64,000 bases of DNA from Alphaproteobacteria bacterium (GCA_023384135.1 JAHDXS010000003.1:124001-188000), one strand, 5' to 3'. Numbered from the stretch's first letter, positions 45,127 to 54,302 are shown. The notes: generated by a model from the letters alone, not told the origin. Numbers and translations are program-made.

Positions 45127-46556
45127 GGCGCCTTCTCCTCGGCTTTTGTCTGGGGCGGATACAGGTATCCGTTTACGAACGGCGTGGACGTCGGCGCATC
45201 GGGGTTAAGATACTTCGCGGCGACATCCTGAACCTGTTTGGCTGTAACGGTTTCGATCTGCTGCGGCCATGTCTCAAGATCGTCAAGGCTCGAGCCGGTC
45301 ACAAGCGTATACCCCACCACCATGGCAGGACCGGCAACGCTATCGCGCGCGTAGATCGCCTGCGCCTGCAAGCGCAGAATGGCCTCTTTCAGCTCCTGCT
45401 CGCGGACACCGCCCGTAATCAATAACCGCAACTCATCGTCGATCGCCGCCTCCACCTGCTCGGGCGTAAATCCGTCCATCGCGGTTCCGCCAACGGCAAG
45501 CGTCGCATCGTCCCAAGCGAAGGAGATATAAGAAAGACTCACCGAACTGGCGATTTTTTTCTCAACGACCAGTGATTTATAGAGCCGTGAAGTCGATCCG
45601 CCGTCCATTATCTCCTCAAGCACCTGAAGCGCAAGCGAGTCCTTGGCGTTCTGGCGAGCGCTCGGGGCGCGGTACTCGCGCTGGAAAACAGGCTCCTTGA
45701 CGACCGGATGGGTCATCTTGACGCTGGTCCGCGCGATAAACGGGGGAGAGATCGTTCGCGCCCGCTCCGGCACGTCGCCCTTGGGAATGAGTCCATAGGT
45801 CTTTTCTGCCAAAGCACGAACATCTTCAACGCTAACGTCTCCGGATACGACAAGATACGCATTGTTGGGCGCATAGTAACGCTGATAGAAACCCGTGGCG
45901 TCTTCCCAACTCAACTGCTCCATCTCATGGAACCAGCCGATCACGGGCGTACCGTAAGGGTGGTTGGGAAACAAAGCCTCGCCCAGCTGCTCGTCGAACT
46001 GCGCACGCGGGTCGTTGTCGATCCTCTGCCGCCGTTCCTCAAGAATAACCAGCCGTTCTGAGTCGACTGCCTCGCGCGGAAGCTGTAACCCGCGCATCCG
46101 TCCGGCCTCCATTCTCATGACCGTTTCAAGATGCGCCGAGGAAATGGTCTGAAAATATGCCGTGTAATCCTGCGCCGTGAAGGCGTTGTCATTACCACCC
46201 AGGGAACGGACGATCTTGGAAAACTCGCCGGGCGCGATCTCGCCCAGCCCCGGATACGACTGCCCTTTGAACATCAGATGTTCAAGAAAATGCGCGATTC
46301 CGGATTTTCCTGGCGGCTCGTCGGCGGCCCCCACACGGTACCAAACCATATGCGTGACCACGGGGATACTGCGATTTTCCACGACAACGACCTGCAGGCC
46401 GTTATCCAGCGTAAAAGTCTGGGCGTTGAAAACCTTGTCCGTAGGCGGCGTGGGTGCGGCAACATCAGCCTCTTTCGCCAGCGCGGGCGATAAAATCGCC
46501 GCACATAAAAAAAGCATCAGGAAAAAAACAGGAAGAACGGGGCGGAGTCGAATCAT
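45123..46556 (-). CDS. M16 family zinc metallopeptidase
   Basis: The signal peptide (about 1-27, ending SPALA) indicates export. HFLEHLMFKG supplies the HxxEH zinc site and the downstream acidic residue lies in the expected helix. It is the catalytic partner of the gene at 43732, which overlaps it. ATG 46556 is preferred; GTG 46562 is two codons upstream. The operon order lspA, DUF3035, M16, M16 is typical of alphaproteobacteria. Confidence 0.93.
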   Translation of the reverse strand: MIRLRPVLPVFFLMLFLCAAILSPALAKEADVAAPTPPTDKVFNAQTFTLDNGLQVVVVENRSIPVVTHMVWYRVGAADEPPGKSGIAHFLEHLMFKGQSYPGLGEIAPGEFSKIVRSLGGNDNAFTAQDYTAYFQTISSAHLETVMRMEAGRMRGLQLPREAVDSERLVILEERRQRIDNDPRAQFDEQLGEALFPNHPYGTPVIGWFHEMEQLSWEDATGFYQRYYAPNNAYLVVSGDVSVEDVRALAEKTYGLIPKGDVPERARTISPPFIARTSVKMTHPVVKEPVFQREYRAPSARQNAKDSLALQVLEEIMDGGSTSRLYKSLVVEKKIASSVSLSYISFAWDDATLAVGGTAMDGFTPEQVEAAIDDELRLLITGGVREQELKEAILRLQAQAIYARDSVAGPAMVVGYTLVTGSSLDDLETWPQQIETVTAKQVQDVAAKYLNPDAPTSTPFVNGYLYPPQTKAEEKAP

Positions 46557-46641
46557 GGTCACGCTTCTGTTTAACGGATTTCAAAAACCAACAGTAAAAA
46601 AGCAGTCATAAAAAAACTGAAAGGTGGATCAGCGTTCCCGG

Positions 46642-47217
46642 CTAATCTTCAATAAAGGGCGTGTCGCCTTCAGTCGCGGGCTTTCCTTCCGCGGCATTCT
46701 TCTTGAGGCGCTCATACTCGGCCTTGGCGTCCACGACCGTGGCTGTGGTATTTTCCTGTTCCTTCACAAGCCCGGTGAGTTTCTGGATAACCGGCTGTTT
46801 CTGTTTCTTGATTTCAGCTGTTTCCTGATCCACGGTTCGGCGAATGGCCGGGTCGGCCTCGCCCACGTTGGCCTTTTGCAACAGGACGGTTTCGGATTCG
46901 CTGGCCTCGTTGGCAAAAATCGTGTTCTCACTGCCGACCAGTGCCGAACGCGCTTCCTGAGAGGGCGTAGCTTCCTGCGGGCGTTGCGCGCCGGGGCGCG
47001 GGGGCGGCAGCGAGGCGGCGGTCAGCCCCGGCGGAATCTCAAGCGGCGCACGCCGTACGACCGCAAACTCGTCGGGCGACTCCCGCGTCAGTCCCAGCTT
47101 ATCCCGGACGGACTCGGAGCCGCCGCATCCGGTCAAAAACGGAAGCGCGAACAGCAGAGTAACAAGAACGGACCAAAGGCTGTGTGTGCGTCTATGCAAA
47201 GGGGTCATGTTGCTCAT
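46642..47217 (-). CDS. DUF3035 lipoprotein, BamF-like
   Basis: A signal sequence ends in the lipobox LTGCGG, so it should be lipidated and placed in the outer membrane. The conserved ESPDEFAVVRRAPLEIPPG defines DUF3035; in Caulobacter this family includes BamF, a subunit of the outer-membrane beta-barrel assembly complex. The C-terminal 60 residues are helical and charged. ATG 47217 (or 47208) places the signal peptide properly. lspA, whose product would process it, is next upstream. Confidence 0.85.
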   Translation of the reverse strand: MSNMTPLHRRTHSLWSVLVTLLFALPFLTGCGGSESVRDKLGLTRESPDEFAVVRRAPLEIPPGLTAASLPPPRPGAQRPQEATPSQEARSALVGSENTIFANEASESETVLLQKANVGEADPAIRRTVDQETAEIKKQKQPVIQKLTGLVKEQENTTATVVDAKAEYERLKKNAAEGKPATEGDTPFIED

Positions 47218-47274
47218 CGTCAAGCGTTTCGTAAATGAATATATGAAACCAAGGCCGCCAGTATACACATGTGT

Positions 47275-48015
47275 TTATTTGCGTCCAGTAGTGCCATATC
47301 GGTACTTTTTGTTTCGCCGTTCATGGGCGGCCTTCCGCCATCTTTTCTTGCGGTTCACGGTCTTGACCTGCGAGATGATGATGATCAGCCCGATCCCCGA
47401 AACCACCGCCATGTCCGCCACGTTAAAGGCCGGAAAATGCGTGCCGAACGCATGGAAATCAAGAAAGTCGATGACGGCCTGAAACCGCACCCGGTCGATG
47501 ACGTTGCCCAGCGCCCCGCCGACCACCATGGCATAGGGGATCATATATTCCCGTGTCTTGGCCTCATAGGCCCAAAGGCAGAAAAACCCGATGATGATCA
47601 GCGAGATCACGATCAGGATGATATAGCCATAGACGCTGAAATTCCCGAGCAGCCCGAAACTGATCCCCGTATTCCAGACCAGCACGAAATTGAAGAAGGG
47701 CGTAACCTGAAGAGCCTCGCGCATGAAAAAAACCGGCGGCGGGTAGAGCATCCAGTCAAAAAACCCCATGCCCTCCTTGACCGGCACGCGGGCAATGGGG
47801 CGCATAATGTGCTCCATCACGTACCATTTGGTAATCTGATCCAAAACGAGGATCAAAACCGCGAGATAGACGTATTTGACCTTCTTCTGAATCTGCCCCC
47901 GTTCAAACGCCTTGATCCGCGCCCGGATCCGCGCGCGCTTTTCGTCCTTGCGGATCTCCTCGGGAGAGCGCGTATCGACTTCTTCTTCCTTGTTTTTCTT
48001 CAGCTTATCAAGCAC
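47275..48015 (-). CDS. lspA: Lipoprotein signal peptidase with N-terminal extension
   Basis: LspA cuts lipoprotein signal peptides in the inner membrane. The catalytic aspartates lie in GGALGNVIDRV and FNVADMAVV; four membrane helices are visible. At 246 residues it is much longer than the usual 160-170. A charged segment (about 1-46) precedes helix 1, residues 70-100 form an extra periplasmic loop, and a basic tail follows helix 4. Confidence 0.93.
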   Translation of the reverse strand: MLDKLKKNKEEEVDTRSPEEIRKDEKRARIRARIKAFERGQIQKKVKYVYLAVLILVLDQITKWYVMEHIMRPIARVPVKEGMGFFDWMLYPPPVFFMREALQVTPFFNFVLVWNTGISFGLLGNFSVYGYIILIVISLIIIGFFCLWAYEAKTREYMIPYAMVVGGALGNVIDRVRFQAVIDFLDFHAFGTHFPAFNVADMAVVSGIGLIIIISQVKTVNRKKRWRKAAHERRNKKYRYGTTGRK

Positions 48016-48112
48016 GGCCCGTCATTCCGCTGGCTCAAGGCGAGCCGATCAAAATCATATGTCCACCAAGCCTTACAGGGTAAATGTTTATCGGCGCGGA
48101 TCAAGTGGGATT

Positions 48113-48883
48113 TTAGAGAGCCCGGAAGCTGCCCAGCGTAAGGTGTTTTTGCAGAAACGCGCCCGGATCGAAATCGGGATGATCTGAAACTATGCGCTCC
48201 GCCGCGTTGCCCAGCGCGGCCCCGCCCTGCAAAAGGCCCAGCATGAACGCCTCAGCCTCGGTAAGTGGCACCAGATGAACCTCAAGATTTGGGCGGTAAA
48301 TCAAAAGCGTGCAGGGCAAACGTAAATCTGGAATCGGCCCCTCGGGCGCAAGGCAATAAGCCCGCAGCACCGCCAAATTATAGTCCGAGCAAACAATCCG
48401 CGCCGAATGTCTCAAGGCAAGCCGCAAAGCCCCCAGATCGTCCGGCGAAAGCCCGGCCAGCGTCTCTGCACCAAGAGCCTCATCGTCCGGCGCATAATAC
48501 GCCTCGTTCATCGCGATCTCGAGCGCTGCCATATCGGGCAGGTACGGAAAGCCCTGTGCGGGTGCGTACGCCCGGATAAAATTGTCAAACCCCCGCCCGT
48601 AAAGATTAAGACACCCGGCCTCCGGCGGATGCGCCAGCACGAACCGCCGCGCCATCTCGCGCAGGAAATCCGCCCCGACCAGCTTTTCAAGAATCGGAAA
48701 ACCCTTGCACAGGGTCTCGGCAATCCCCCCGACGATATTGCTCCGGTAAACCTTAAGCCGCTCGGGCAGCGGAATATCCCCGGACTCGAACTGCGCCGCG
48801 AAACCTTCGGACGGGGATTCAAGCGCCTCCGGTGCGTCCAGCATCAAATCCCTGAACTGTTCCTGAAACTCATGCAGCCGCAT
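48113..48883 (-). CDS. bufC: BufC/HvfC-like DUF2063 partner protein
   Basis: The 256-residue product starts MRLHEFQEQFRDLML, as in DUF2063 proteins that partner DUF692 enzymes. It has the YRSNI segment and a C-terminal winged-helix-like region. In bufferin systems this partner recognises the precursor peptide and delivers it to the BufB enzyme. The ATG lies 14 bases inside the bufB gene, so translation is coupled. The open frame reaches 48907. Confidence 0.88.
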   Translation of the reverse strand: MRLHEFQEQFRDLMLDAPEALESPSEGFAAQFESGDIPLPERLKVYRSNIVGGIAETLCKGFPILEKLVGADFLREMARRFVLAHPPEAGCLNLYGRGFDNFIRAYAPAQGFPYLPDMAALEIAMNEAYYAPDDEALGAETLAGLSPDDLGALRLALRHSARIVCSDYNLAVLRAYCLAPEGPIPDLRLPCTLLIYRPNLEVHLVPLTEAEAFMLGLLQGGAALGNAAERIVSDHPDFDPGAFLQKHLTLGSFRAL

Positions 48884-49748
48884 CGCGGACCTCCTGCGCG
48901 GCCCCAAGGATCCGCCGAGCCTTTGCGGCCTCCATCAGCAACACCTCCAGCGCCGGAAAATCCTGATCCCATTCGATCAGCGTCGGCACGCGCCCGAACC
49001 GCCGCGCGGCGTGTTCGTATAAATCCCACACCGCGTCCCGCACCGGGCAGTTGTGGGTATCGACCACGATCACGCTCTCCCCGGCGGGCCGCTCCGTATG
49101 CCCCGCCAGATGCATCTCGCCCACCTTGCCCGCGTCGATCGCGTCGATATACGCGAACGGGTCCAGCCCGTGATTCCGGCTCTGCACATAAATATTGTTG
49201 ATATCCAGCAGCAGGCCGCATCCCGTCCGCCGCGCCGCTTCGTTCATGAACTCCGCCTCGCTCATCGCGTTGTCTTTAAACGCGATATAGGTCGAAGGGT
49301 TTTCAACGAGGATCGTTCGGCCCAGAAACTCCTGCGTCCGCTCGATATTCCGGCACAGCGCCGCGAGCGTTTCTTCCGTGTATGGCAGGGGCAGCAGATC
49401 GTTGAGATGCGCGTTGCCGCTCGCGCTCCATGACGCGTGGTCCGACACCGCGAAAGGCTGGCACAAATCAACCAATTCCTTGATCTGCCGCAGATGATCC
49501 TCGCTCACCGGGTGCGCCGAACCCAGCGACAGCCCGACCGCATGCAGGCTGATCGGGTAATGCCCGCTGATCTCCCTGAGGAAGCGGCGATGCAGACCGC
49601 CGCCGAAATAATTCTCGGGGTGCACCTCAAGCCAGCCGATGGCGGGCCGCGTATCCAAAATCTCCTGATAATAGGGATATCGAAGCCCGATCCCCACAGG
49701 GTCCGAAAACGGAAAAGACGGGCGCGCGGTTTCTCTCATCGCGCCCAT
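48870..49748 (-). CDS. bufB: BufB/HvfB-like MNIO enzyme (DUF692)
   Basis: This 292-residue member of the multinuclear iron-dependent oxidase family has a TIM-barrel fold. Candidate metal ligands are in HAVGLSLG, SDHASWS, VENPSTYI, LLDINNIYV, HLAGHTE and VVDTHNCPV. Such enzymes convert precursor cysteines to oxazolone-thioamide or thiooxazole groups that bind copper. It lies between bufA and bufC on one strand, with 27 bases from bufA. The specific modification here is inferred from family and operon. Confidence 0.92.
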   Translation of the reverse strand: MGAMRETARPSFPFSDPVGIGLRYPYYQEILDTRPAIGWLEVHPENYFGGGLHRRFLREISGHYPISLHAVGLSLGSAHPVSEDHLRQIKELVDLCQPFAVSDHASWSASGNAHLNDLLPLPYTEETLAALCRNIERTQEFLGRTILVENPSTYIAFKDNAMSEAEFMNEAARRTGCGLLLDINNIYVQSRNHGLDPFAYIDAIDAGKVGEMHLAGHTERPAGESVIVVDTHNCPVRDAVWDLYEHAARRFGRVPTLIEWDQDFPALEVLLMEAAKARRILGAAQEVRDAAA

Positions 49749-49775
49749 CCGTTGATATATGGGGGGAGGCCCATC

Positions 49776-50093
49776 TTACTCGGCGGCTGCCGGCGCTTCT
49801 GCGGGAGCGGGAGCCTCGGCCGAAACCGGCTCCAGCGAACCGTTCACCAGCTTTTCACAAAGACCCTTGGGCAGGGCGATCCACTCCACCCCGCTGCCGT
49901 CCACCTTGGCAAGCCCCGCGCAACCATGCGCCTTGTCTGCGCTGCCGCAATCGTTCTTCCCGGCCTTGGCGACGCCATAGCATTTCTCTTTTTCCGCGTC
50001 CGGGCCCATCGCGGCGGCGTGTCCGGCCATGCCGATGGTCATCGCGGCGACCGCTCCGGCCAGAAGAGTGTTGATTTTTTTCGTATTGGTCAT
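49776..50093 (-). CDS. bufA: Bufferin precursor peptide (DUF2282)
   Basis: The 105-residue precursor has a signal peptide (about 1-28, ending HAAA). The core carries four cysteines: C38 and C49 in EKCYGVAKAGKNDC, C58 in HGCAGL and C79 in PKGLCEKLV. This spacing and the KCYG and WIALPKG segments are those of DUF2282 bufferins, exported RiPPs whose modified cysteines bind copper. An Ala/Pro/Glu-rich tail of about 17 residues is extra. GAGGGA precedes the ATG. The gene is first in the bufABC operon, so expression should be highest here. Confidence 0.92.
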   Translation of the reverse strand: MTNTKKINTLLAGAVAAMTIGMAGHAAAMGPDAEKEKCYGVAKAGKNDCGSADKAHGCAGLAKVDGSGVEWIALPKGLCEKLVNGSLEPVSAEAPAPAEAPAAAE

Positions 50094-50136
50094 GAAAATT
50101 CCCTCAATAATGAACAGTTGAAACACACATACGCAG

Positions 50137-50161
50137 TTCGATAGATGGCCCCCATCGTTAC
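50137..50161 (-). promoter_or_regulatory. ECF-type promoter candidate for bufABC
   Basis: On the minus strand GTAAC (50157-50161) and CGAA (50137-50140) are separated by 16 bases, 43 bases before the bufA start codon. This fits the GTAAC-N16-CGAA pattern reported for the SigF regulon of Caulobacter, which includes a bufferin operon. No ECF sigma gene is in the window. Confidence 0.6.
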
Positions 50162-50245
50162 ATTTTTTTTCCGCCCGGGGGAGTCGTTTTTGATAGCTTT
50201 TTGCCCTCGGACTTTCTAAGGATGAGCCTCAAGGAAACGCGGCAT

Positions 50246-51172
50246 ATGAAACTGTTTGATATTGGTAAGCAGCCCATCCCCGGCGAGGCCAAAGGCGCCG
50301 TGGTCGTCATCGGCAATTTCGACGGCGTCCATAAGGGCCATCAGGCGCTGCTCGCCCGCGCGAAGCACCAGGCCGCCGCGCTAGGCCGTCCGCTGGCCGT
50401 TCTCACTTTCGAGCCGCACCCGCGCGAGCTCTTCCGCCCCGACGAGCCGCCCTGCCGCATCACCCCGGGCGCACTCAAGGCCGAGCGCCTCGCGGCTTCG
50501 GGCGCTGAGTTGCTTTTTGTCCGCGCCTTCGACTGGGACTTCGCAAGCTTGGGCGCACAGGACTTCATCGACGTCATCCTGAAACAAGAACTCGCCGCCG
50601 CGCATGTCATCGTGGGCTTCGACTTCCGCTTCGGCCAGATGCGCGCGGGCACCCCCGCAATGATCGAACAGGCTGGATTGCCGCTCACCGTTATCGAGGA
50701 AATAAAACTGGAGCAGGGGCAGGAAATTTCCTCCAGCCGCATCCGCCAGCATCTCCGGCGCGGCGAGATCGACGCCGCCAACGCGCTGCTCGGCTGGGAA
50801 TGGGAAATCCGGGGCGAGATCGTCAAGGGCGACCAGCGCGGCCGCGATCTCGGCTACCCCACGGCCAACATGGCGCTCGGTGAGACTCTTCATCCGGCCT
50901 ACGGCGTTTACGCCGCCCGGGCCCGCATCGAGGGCGAAAGCGAATGGCGCCCCGCCGCCGTCAATATCGGCATCCGCCCGATGTTTACCGTCCCGCTGGC
51001 GCAGGTCGAAACCTTCATCTTCGAGTTCAGCCGCGAGATTTACGGGCAGATTCTGCATGTCCGCCCCGTCGCCCGCCTGCGCAGCGAAGCCAAATTCGCC
51101 AATCTTGAGGATCTGATCGCCCAGATGGAAAAAGATTGCATGCAGGCCCGCCAAATCCTTGGAAAATCGTAA
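50246..51172 (+). CDS. ribF: Bifunctional riboflavin kinase / FAD synthetase
   Basis: RibF makes FMN and then FAD from riboflavin. The N-terminal adenylyltransferase domain has VVIGNFDGVHKGHQALL and the ISSSRIRQHLRRGEI motif; the C-terminal kinase domain has GRDLGYPTANM and the PAAVNIGIRP segment. Length with ATG 50246 is 308, as usual. AAGGAA lies 9 bases upstream. An in-frame ATG at 50222 and the open frame to 50201 are alternatives. Confidence 0.96.
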   Translation: MKLFDIGKQPIPGEAKGAVVVIGNFDGVHKGHQALLARAKHQAAALGRPLAVLTFEPHPRELFRPDEPPCRITPGALKAERLAASGAELLFVRAFDWDFASLGAQDFIDVILKQELAAAHVIVGFDFRFGQMRAGTPAMIEQAGLPLTVIEEIKLEQGQEISSSRIRQHLRRGEIDAANALLGWEWEIRGEIVKGDQRGRDLGYPTANMALGETLHPAYGVYAARARIEGESEWRPAAVNIGIRPMFTVPLAQVETFIFEFSREIYGQILHVRPVARLRSEAKFANLEDLIAQMEKDCMQARQILGKS

Positions 51173-51247
51173 TCTTTTTAAAGAATGTGCAAGTCTTCAT
51201 GCTGTATGCTATTGATAAGACAAAATAAAAGCGGGCGATAAGGCGTA

Positions 51248-51829
51248 ATGTTTTCCTTTCTAAAGCGCGATAAGACGGACAACCCCGTGCAGGGCGAACT
51301 GCGGCGGCTCTCCGAGCTGTTCAAGGATGGCGCCACCGCGCCACCCCCCGAAATGCTCGAAAATGACGGACGCAAGGCGGTCTGGTCCATCCCCCTGCGC
51401 GACGGCGGGCAGGCTTTCGTCAGCGCCTCGAAATATGCCGGGATTAACGATGAAATTTATGTCGTAGAGGTCGATGCCGACCGCTTCTATTATCACTGGC
51501 TGAAATCCACGATGGAAAGCGGCGGCGATTGCGTCCCGGTCGAAAAAATGCCCGAGGACCGGAAATATCGCCACGCCGAAGATGGCTTCGCCGAGGGCCG
51601 CGAAAACCCGGTACCACTCGCCGAAGTCAACGCATATGAATTGTTCGGCAAGGATTATGTGGGCTTCAGCAACGGCGTGACGCGCAGTTTCTGGCTGATC
51701 GCACACGGCGCGAAATCCTTCCCCGTCGAGGTCCACGGGCAGGAAAGCGCGCAAAGGCTCCATCAACTCGCCGGAGTAGGGGAGGGGCCGAAGACCCTTG
51801 AGCAGCTTTTTACAGGTCCAAATGTTTGA
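51248..51829 (+). CDS. Unknown soluble protein
   Basis: The 193-residue product has no signal or membrane segment. It starts MFSFLKRDK and has alternating charged and aromatic segments (EIYVVEVDADRFYYHWLK). I cannot assign a family. Base composition is that of the chromosome. Its 3' end overlaps the convergent gene by 20 bases. Confidence 0.7.
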   Translation: MFSFLKRDKTDNPVQGELRRLSELFKDGATAPPPEMLENDGRKAVWSIPLRDGGQAFVSASKYAGINDEIYVVEVDADRFYYHWLKSTMESGGDCVPVEKMPEDRKYRHAEDGFAEGRENPVPLAEVNAYELFGKDYVGFSNGVTRSFWLIAHGAKSFPVEVHGQESAQRLHQLAGVGEGPKTLEQLFTGPNV

Positions 51830-52589
51830 ATTCCAAGCCTTTGTCGCGCGCCAGCTTTAATCCGCCGGAATGCGGCACAGGCCATAACATCAAATCGTCC
51901 GCAACGTCACGCCATTGTCGTTTGACTTCAAGATCGCTGTTGGAAACGCGCCGATCTTGAATCTGGTTAAGGACGTGGGCCATTTTGCCCGTCACAAAAG
52001 CCATATCTTCGTCTCGGCTGTCTCTAGCTTGGGGATCGAACGTTCTGCTCAATACGGAAAAGAACGCCTCATCTTGATGCTCCATGGCAATATCCAGACC
52101 AAATCCGTCCCTATCCCATAAATCAAATAGATTGCACAAGATAAGCGTGCTGTTCCCGGAGCCGTACGCCGTTCGACGCCAGTCGCCGTCCTGCTCGTCG
52201 GGGACGACCATCCCTTTATCGATTAACTCATTCATTAAATTTTGATAATCCATGACCGTTGTGCGCAAGGCGACATAAGAGAGCTTCTCGCTCATTTCGG
52301 CCAGACGGTTGGTATCCCTGTCCGCATGCTTCGTGAAGTTCGATTTTCTCTTGAGTTCGAGCATGAACTCATCGTTCTTCTCCTCGAACTCAAGCTCGGT
52401 ATTGTCGATCGCCTTGCTTTTGTGGAGGTACTGTTTCACGCCCGATAGAACCTCGCTCACCGCGCGGGCGCCGTCGATCGTTGTCGCGGGATGGTTTCCG
52501 CTGAAAAATCCATAGATCGTGTCGGCCAAACGCACCGAGGCGATCTGCATCTTATCGAGATAGTTTTCTGAAGTGACGTCCCGTCCCAC
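51810..52589 (-). CDS. Unknown soluble helical protein
   Basis: The 259-residue product is hydrophilic and mostly helical, with a Lys/Glu-rich centre (about 65-95). It has no signal peptide or recognised motif. The gene is somewhat AT-richer than the chromosome. It overlaps the convergent gene at 51829 by 20 bases at the 3' ends. Confidence 0.65.
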   Translation of the reverse strand: MGRDVTSENYLDKMQIASVRLADTIYGFFSGNHPATTIDGARAVSEVLSGVKQYLHKSKAIDNTELEFEEKNDEFMLELKRKSNFTKHADRDTNRLAEMSEKLSYVALRTTVMDYQNLMNELIDKGMVVPDEQDGDWRRTAYGSGNSTLILCNLFDLWDRDGFGLDIAMEHQDEAFFSVLSRTFDPQARDSRDEDMAFVTGKMAHVLNQIQDRRVSNSDLEVKRQWRDVADDLMLWPVPHSGGLKLARDKGLEFKHLDL

Positions 52590-52780
52590 GGCCCCATAAC
52601 TCCCGCTGCTGTTTTTTTCTTTTATAACCTCAGAAGCCCGGATGAGGGGGTATGTCCGCCCACATCACCCTAAGCCCCGGATTCATCATAATATTAAAGG
52701 AGCTTATACCGCAAAATCCACTGCAAAAGCAAAGAAGAACCTGCTATGCCTAGGGGCTTATTCGTGCATGGACCCGGAAA

Positions 52781-53704
52781 ATGGCCGTATTTTTCTCCCT
52801 TTTGACCAATTTGCTGCCGCTCTACATCCTGATCGGCATGGGCTTTATCGCGGCCCGCTATCTCAAGGTGGACCGCCAGAGCCTGGCCTCCCTCGCCATT
52901 TTCATGTTCATGCCCATCGTAGTCTTCGGCTTCGTGGTCAATCTGGAGTTCCAGCCCAGCTATATCCTTCTTCCGCTTGTGATTTTCGCCGTCAGCATCA
53001 TAACTGGCCTCGGTTTCCTCTGGATCGGGCGCAAAATCTACGGCGACAGCACAGCCAACCTCATGGCCATGTGCTGCTCGATGGGCAATACGGGCTATTT
53101 CGGCTTGCCTCTGGTTTTCCTCTTTTTCAACGAGGAACAGACCGCGATCTATATCTTCACCATGCTGGGCGGCTCGGTCTATGAGGCGACCTTCGGCTAT
53201 TACCTCGCCGCGCGCGGCGCGTTCGACGTGAAGACCAGCCTTAAAAAACTCGCCAAATTTCCGGGCCTGTACGCCATCGCGGCGGGCATTATCGTCAACC
53301 GCCTGGCGCTGGAGCCGCCCGAACTGTTCTGGACCTACTGGGCCTATTTCAAGGGCGCGTACGTCGTTCTGGGCATGATGATCGTCGGCGCGGCGCTGGC
53401 GGGGGTGAACAAACTCGTCTTCGGTCCGCGCTTTATGTCTTTGGTTTTCTTCGGAAAATTCGTGGTATGGCCCGTTTTGATCTACGCCTTCGTCCTCTTC
53501 GACCGGATCGTCCTGCAATGGTATACCCCCGATATCCATAACCTCATCCTCATCATGTCGCTGGTGCCGCCCGCCGCCAACATCGCGGCCTTCGCCGCCC
53601 AGATGAACATGAAGCCCGAAAAGGCCGCCACCACCATTCTGGCCGGAACCGTCTTCGCGCTGGTCTATATCCCCGCCATGATCTGGCTGCTTGGCATACG
53701 CTAG
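52781..53704 (+). CDS. AEC family transporter
   Basis: The 307-residue protein has about ten membrane segments. It resembles the auxin efflux carrier/malonate permease family in length, ILIGMGFIAARY near the start, SMGNTGYFGLPL with the helix-breaking Asn-Gly, and LVPPAANIAAFA in the second half. Substrates are usually organic anions, but none can be chosen here. It appears monocistronic. Confidence 0.88.
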   Translation: MAVFFSLLTNLLPLYILIGMGFIAARYLKVDRQSLASLAIFMFMPIVVFGFVVNLEFQPSYILLPLVIFAVSIITGLGFLWIGRKIYGDSTANLMAMCCSMGNTGYFGLPLVFLFFNEEQTAIYIFTMLGGSVYEATFGYYLAARGAFDVKTSLKKLAKFPGLYAIAAGIIVNRLALEPPELFWTYWAYFKGAYVVLGMMIVGAALAGVNKLVFGPRFMSLVFFGKFVVWPVLIYAFVLFDRIVLQWYTPDIHNLILIMSLVPPAANIAAFAAQMNMKPEKAATTILAGTVFALVYIPAMIWLLGIR

Positions 53705-53831
53705 CAGCCCGTTTCGCGCATGCCAGCCATGCAAAAAAGTCACGTGCCATTTTACCCCTAAAGAGGTACAAACTGCCCCCGTAAGCCCTGAGATTCAGCG
53801 GCTCCTGAGTGAAAACCAAGGTTGAGTAAAG

Positions 53832-54014
53832 ATGATGACGGATCGTGAGATCTCCGAAGAAGCGGCTCTGAGCGCCGAGTTTGAAACCGAAGCCGCAGGC
53901 GCCCCGGCCCCCGCAGTCGCTCCGCGCTTCTATAACCAGCAGCAACAGCGCCCCGAAACCGATCTGGACCGCCTCCGCGCCCAGCAGGCGATGATGCAGC
54001 AGCAGCAGCTTTAA
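53832..54014 (+). CDS. Small Gln/Ala-rich unknown protein
   Basis: The 60-residue acidic product ends in glutamine-rich stretches (NQQQQRPETD, AMMQQQQL). GAGTAAAG precedes the ATG. It is not recognised and is low in complexity. The next small gene follows after 12 bases, and GC-rich codon third positions favour coding. Confidence 0.5.
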   Translation: MMTDREISEEAALSAEFETEAAGAPAPAVAPRFYNQQQQRPETDLDRLRAQQAMMQQQQL

Positions 54015-54026
54015 GGAATCCCCGTC

Positions 54027-54302
54027 ATGGCGTACCAGATGGGCGATAACGACCACGCGATGTTCGGCACCGCGCCCGGAAACGGCCAGATGGGCGAGCC
54101 GGACGCGCTGGAAAAGGCGTTTACGAACGCCAGCACGCCCCGTCTGCAACAGGGCACGAACGAAACCCTCTGGAGCGACCCGGGCGTCAAGCCCGCCGCG
54201 CCTGTGAAGGCGAAAACCCGCCAGTTCGGCGAAACGGACGAAGATGAGATTATAAAACAGCACGGCGTGAACACGGAACACGCCTCTGTTCAGATGGGGT
54301 AA
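54027..54302 (+). CDS. Small unknown protein
   Basis: The 91-residue hydrophilic product (MAYQMGDNDHAMFG, ETDEDEIIKQHG) is not recognised. AAGGA precedes the ATG with suitable spacing. It is close behind the 60-residue gene and likely co-transcribed. A strong terminator follows at 54378. A longer opposite-strand frame here lacks protein-like composition. Confidence 0.6.
   Translation: MAYQMGDNDHAMFGTAPGNGQMGEPDALEKAFTNASTPRLQQGTNETLWSDPGVKPAAPVKAKTRQFGETDEDEIIKQHGVNTEHASVQMG

Noticed and set aside
52642-53184. Plus-strand frame overlapping the AEC transporter start
   Set aside because: It lies in another frame of a gene with clear membrane topology and has shadow-like composition.
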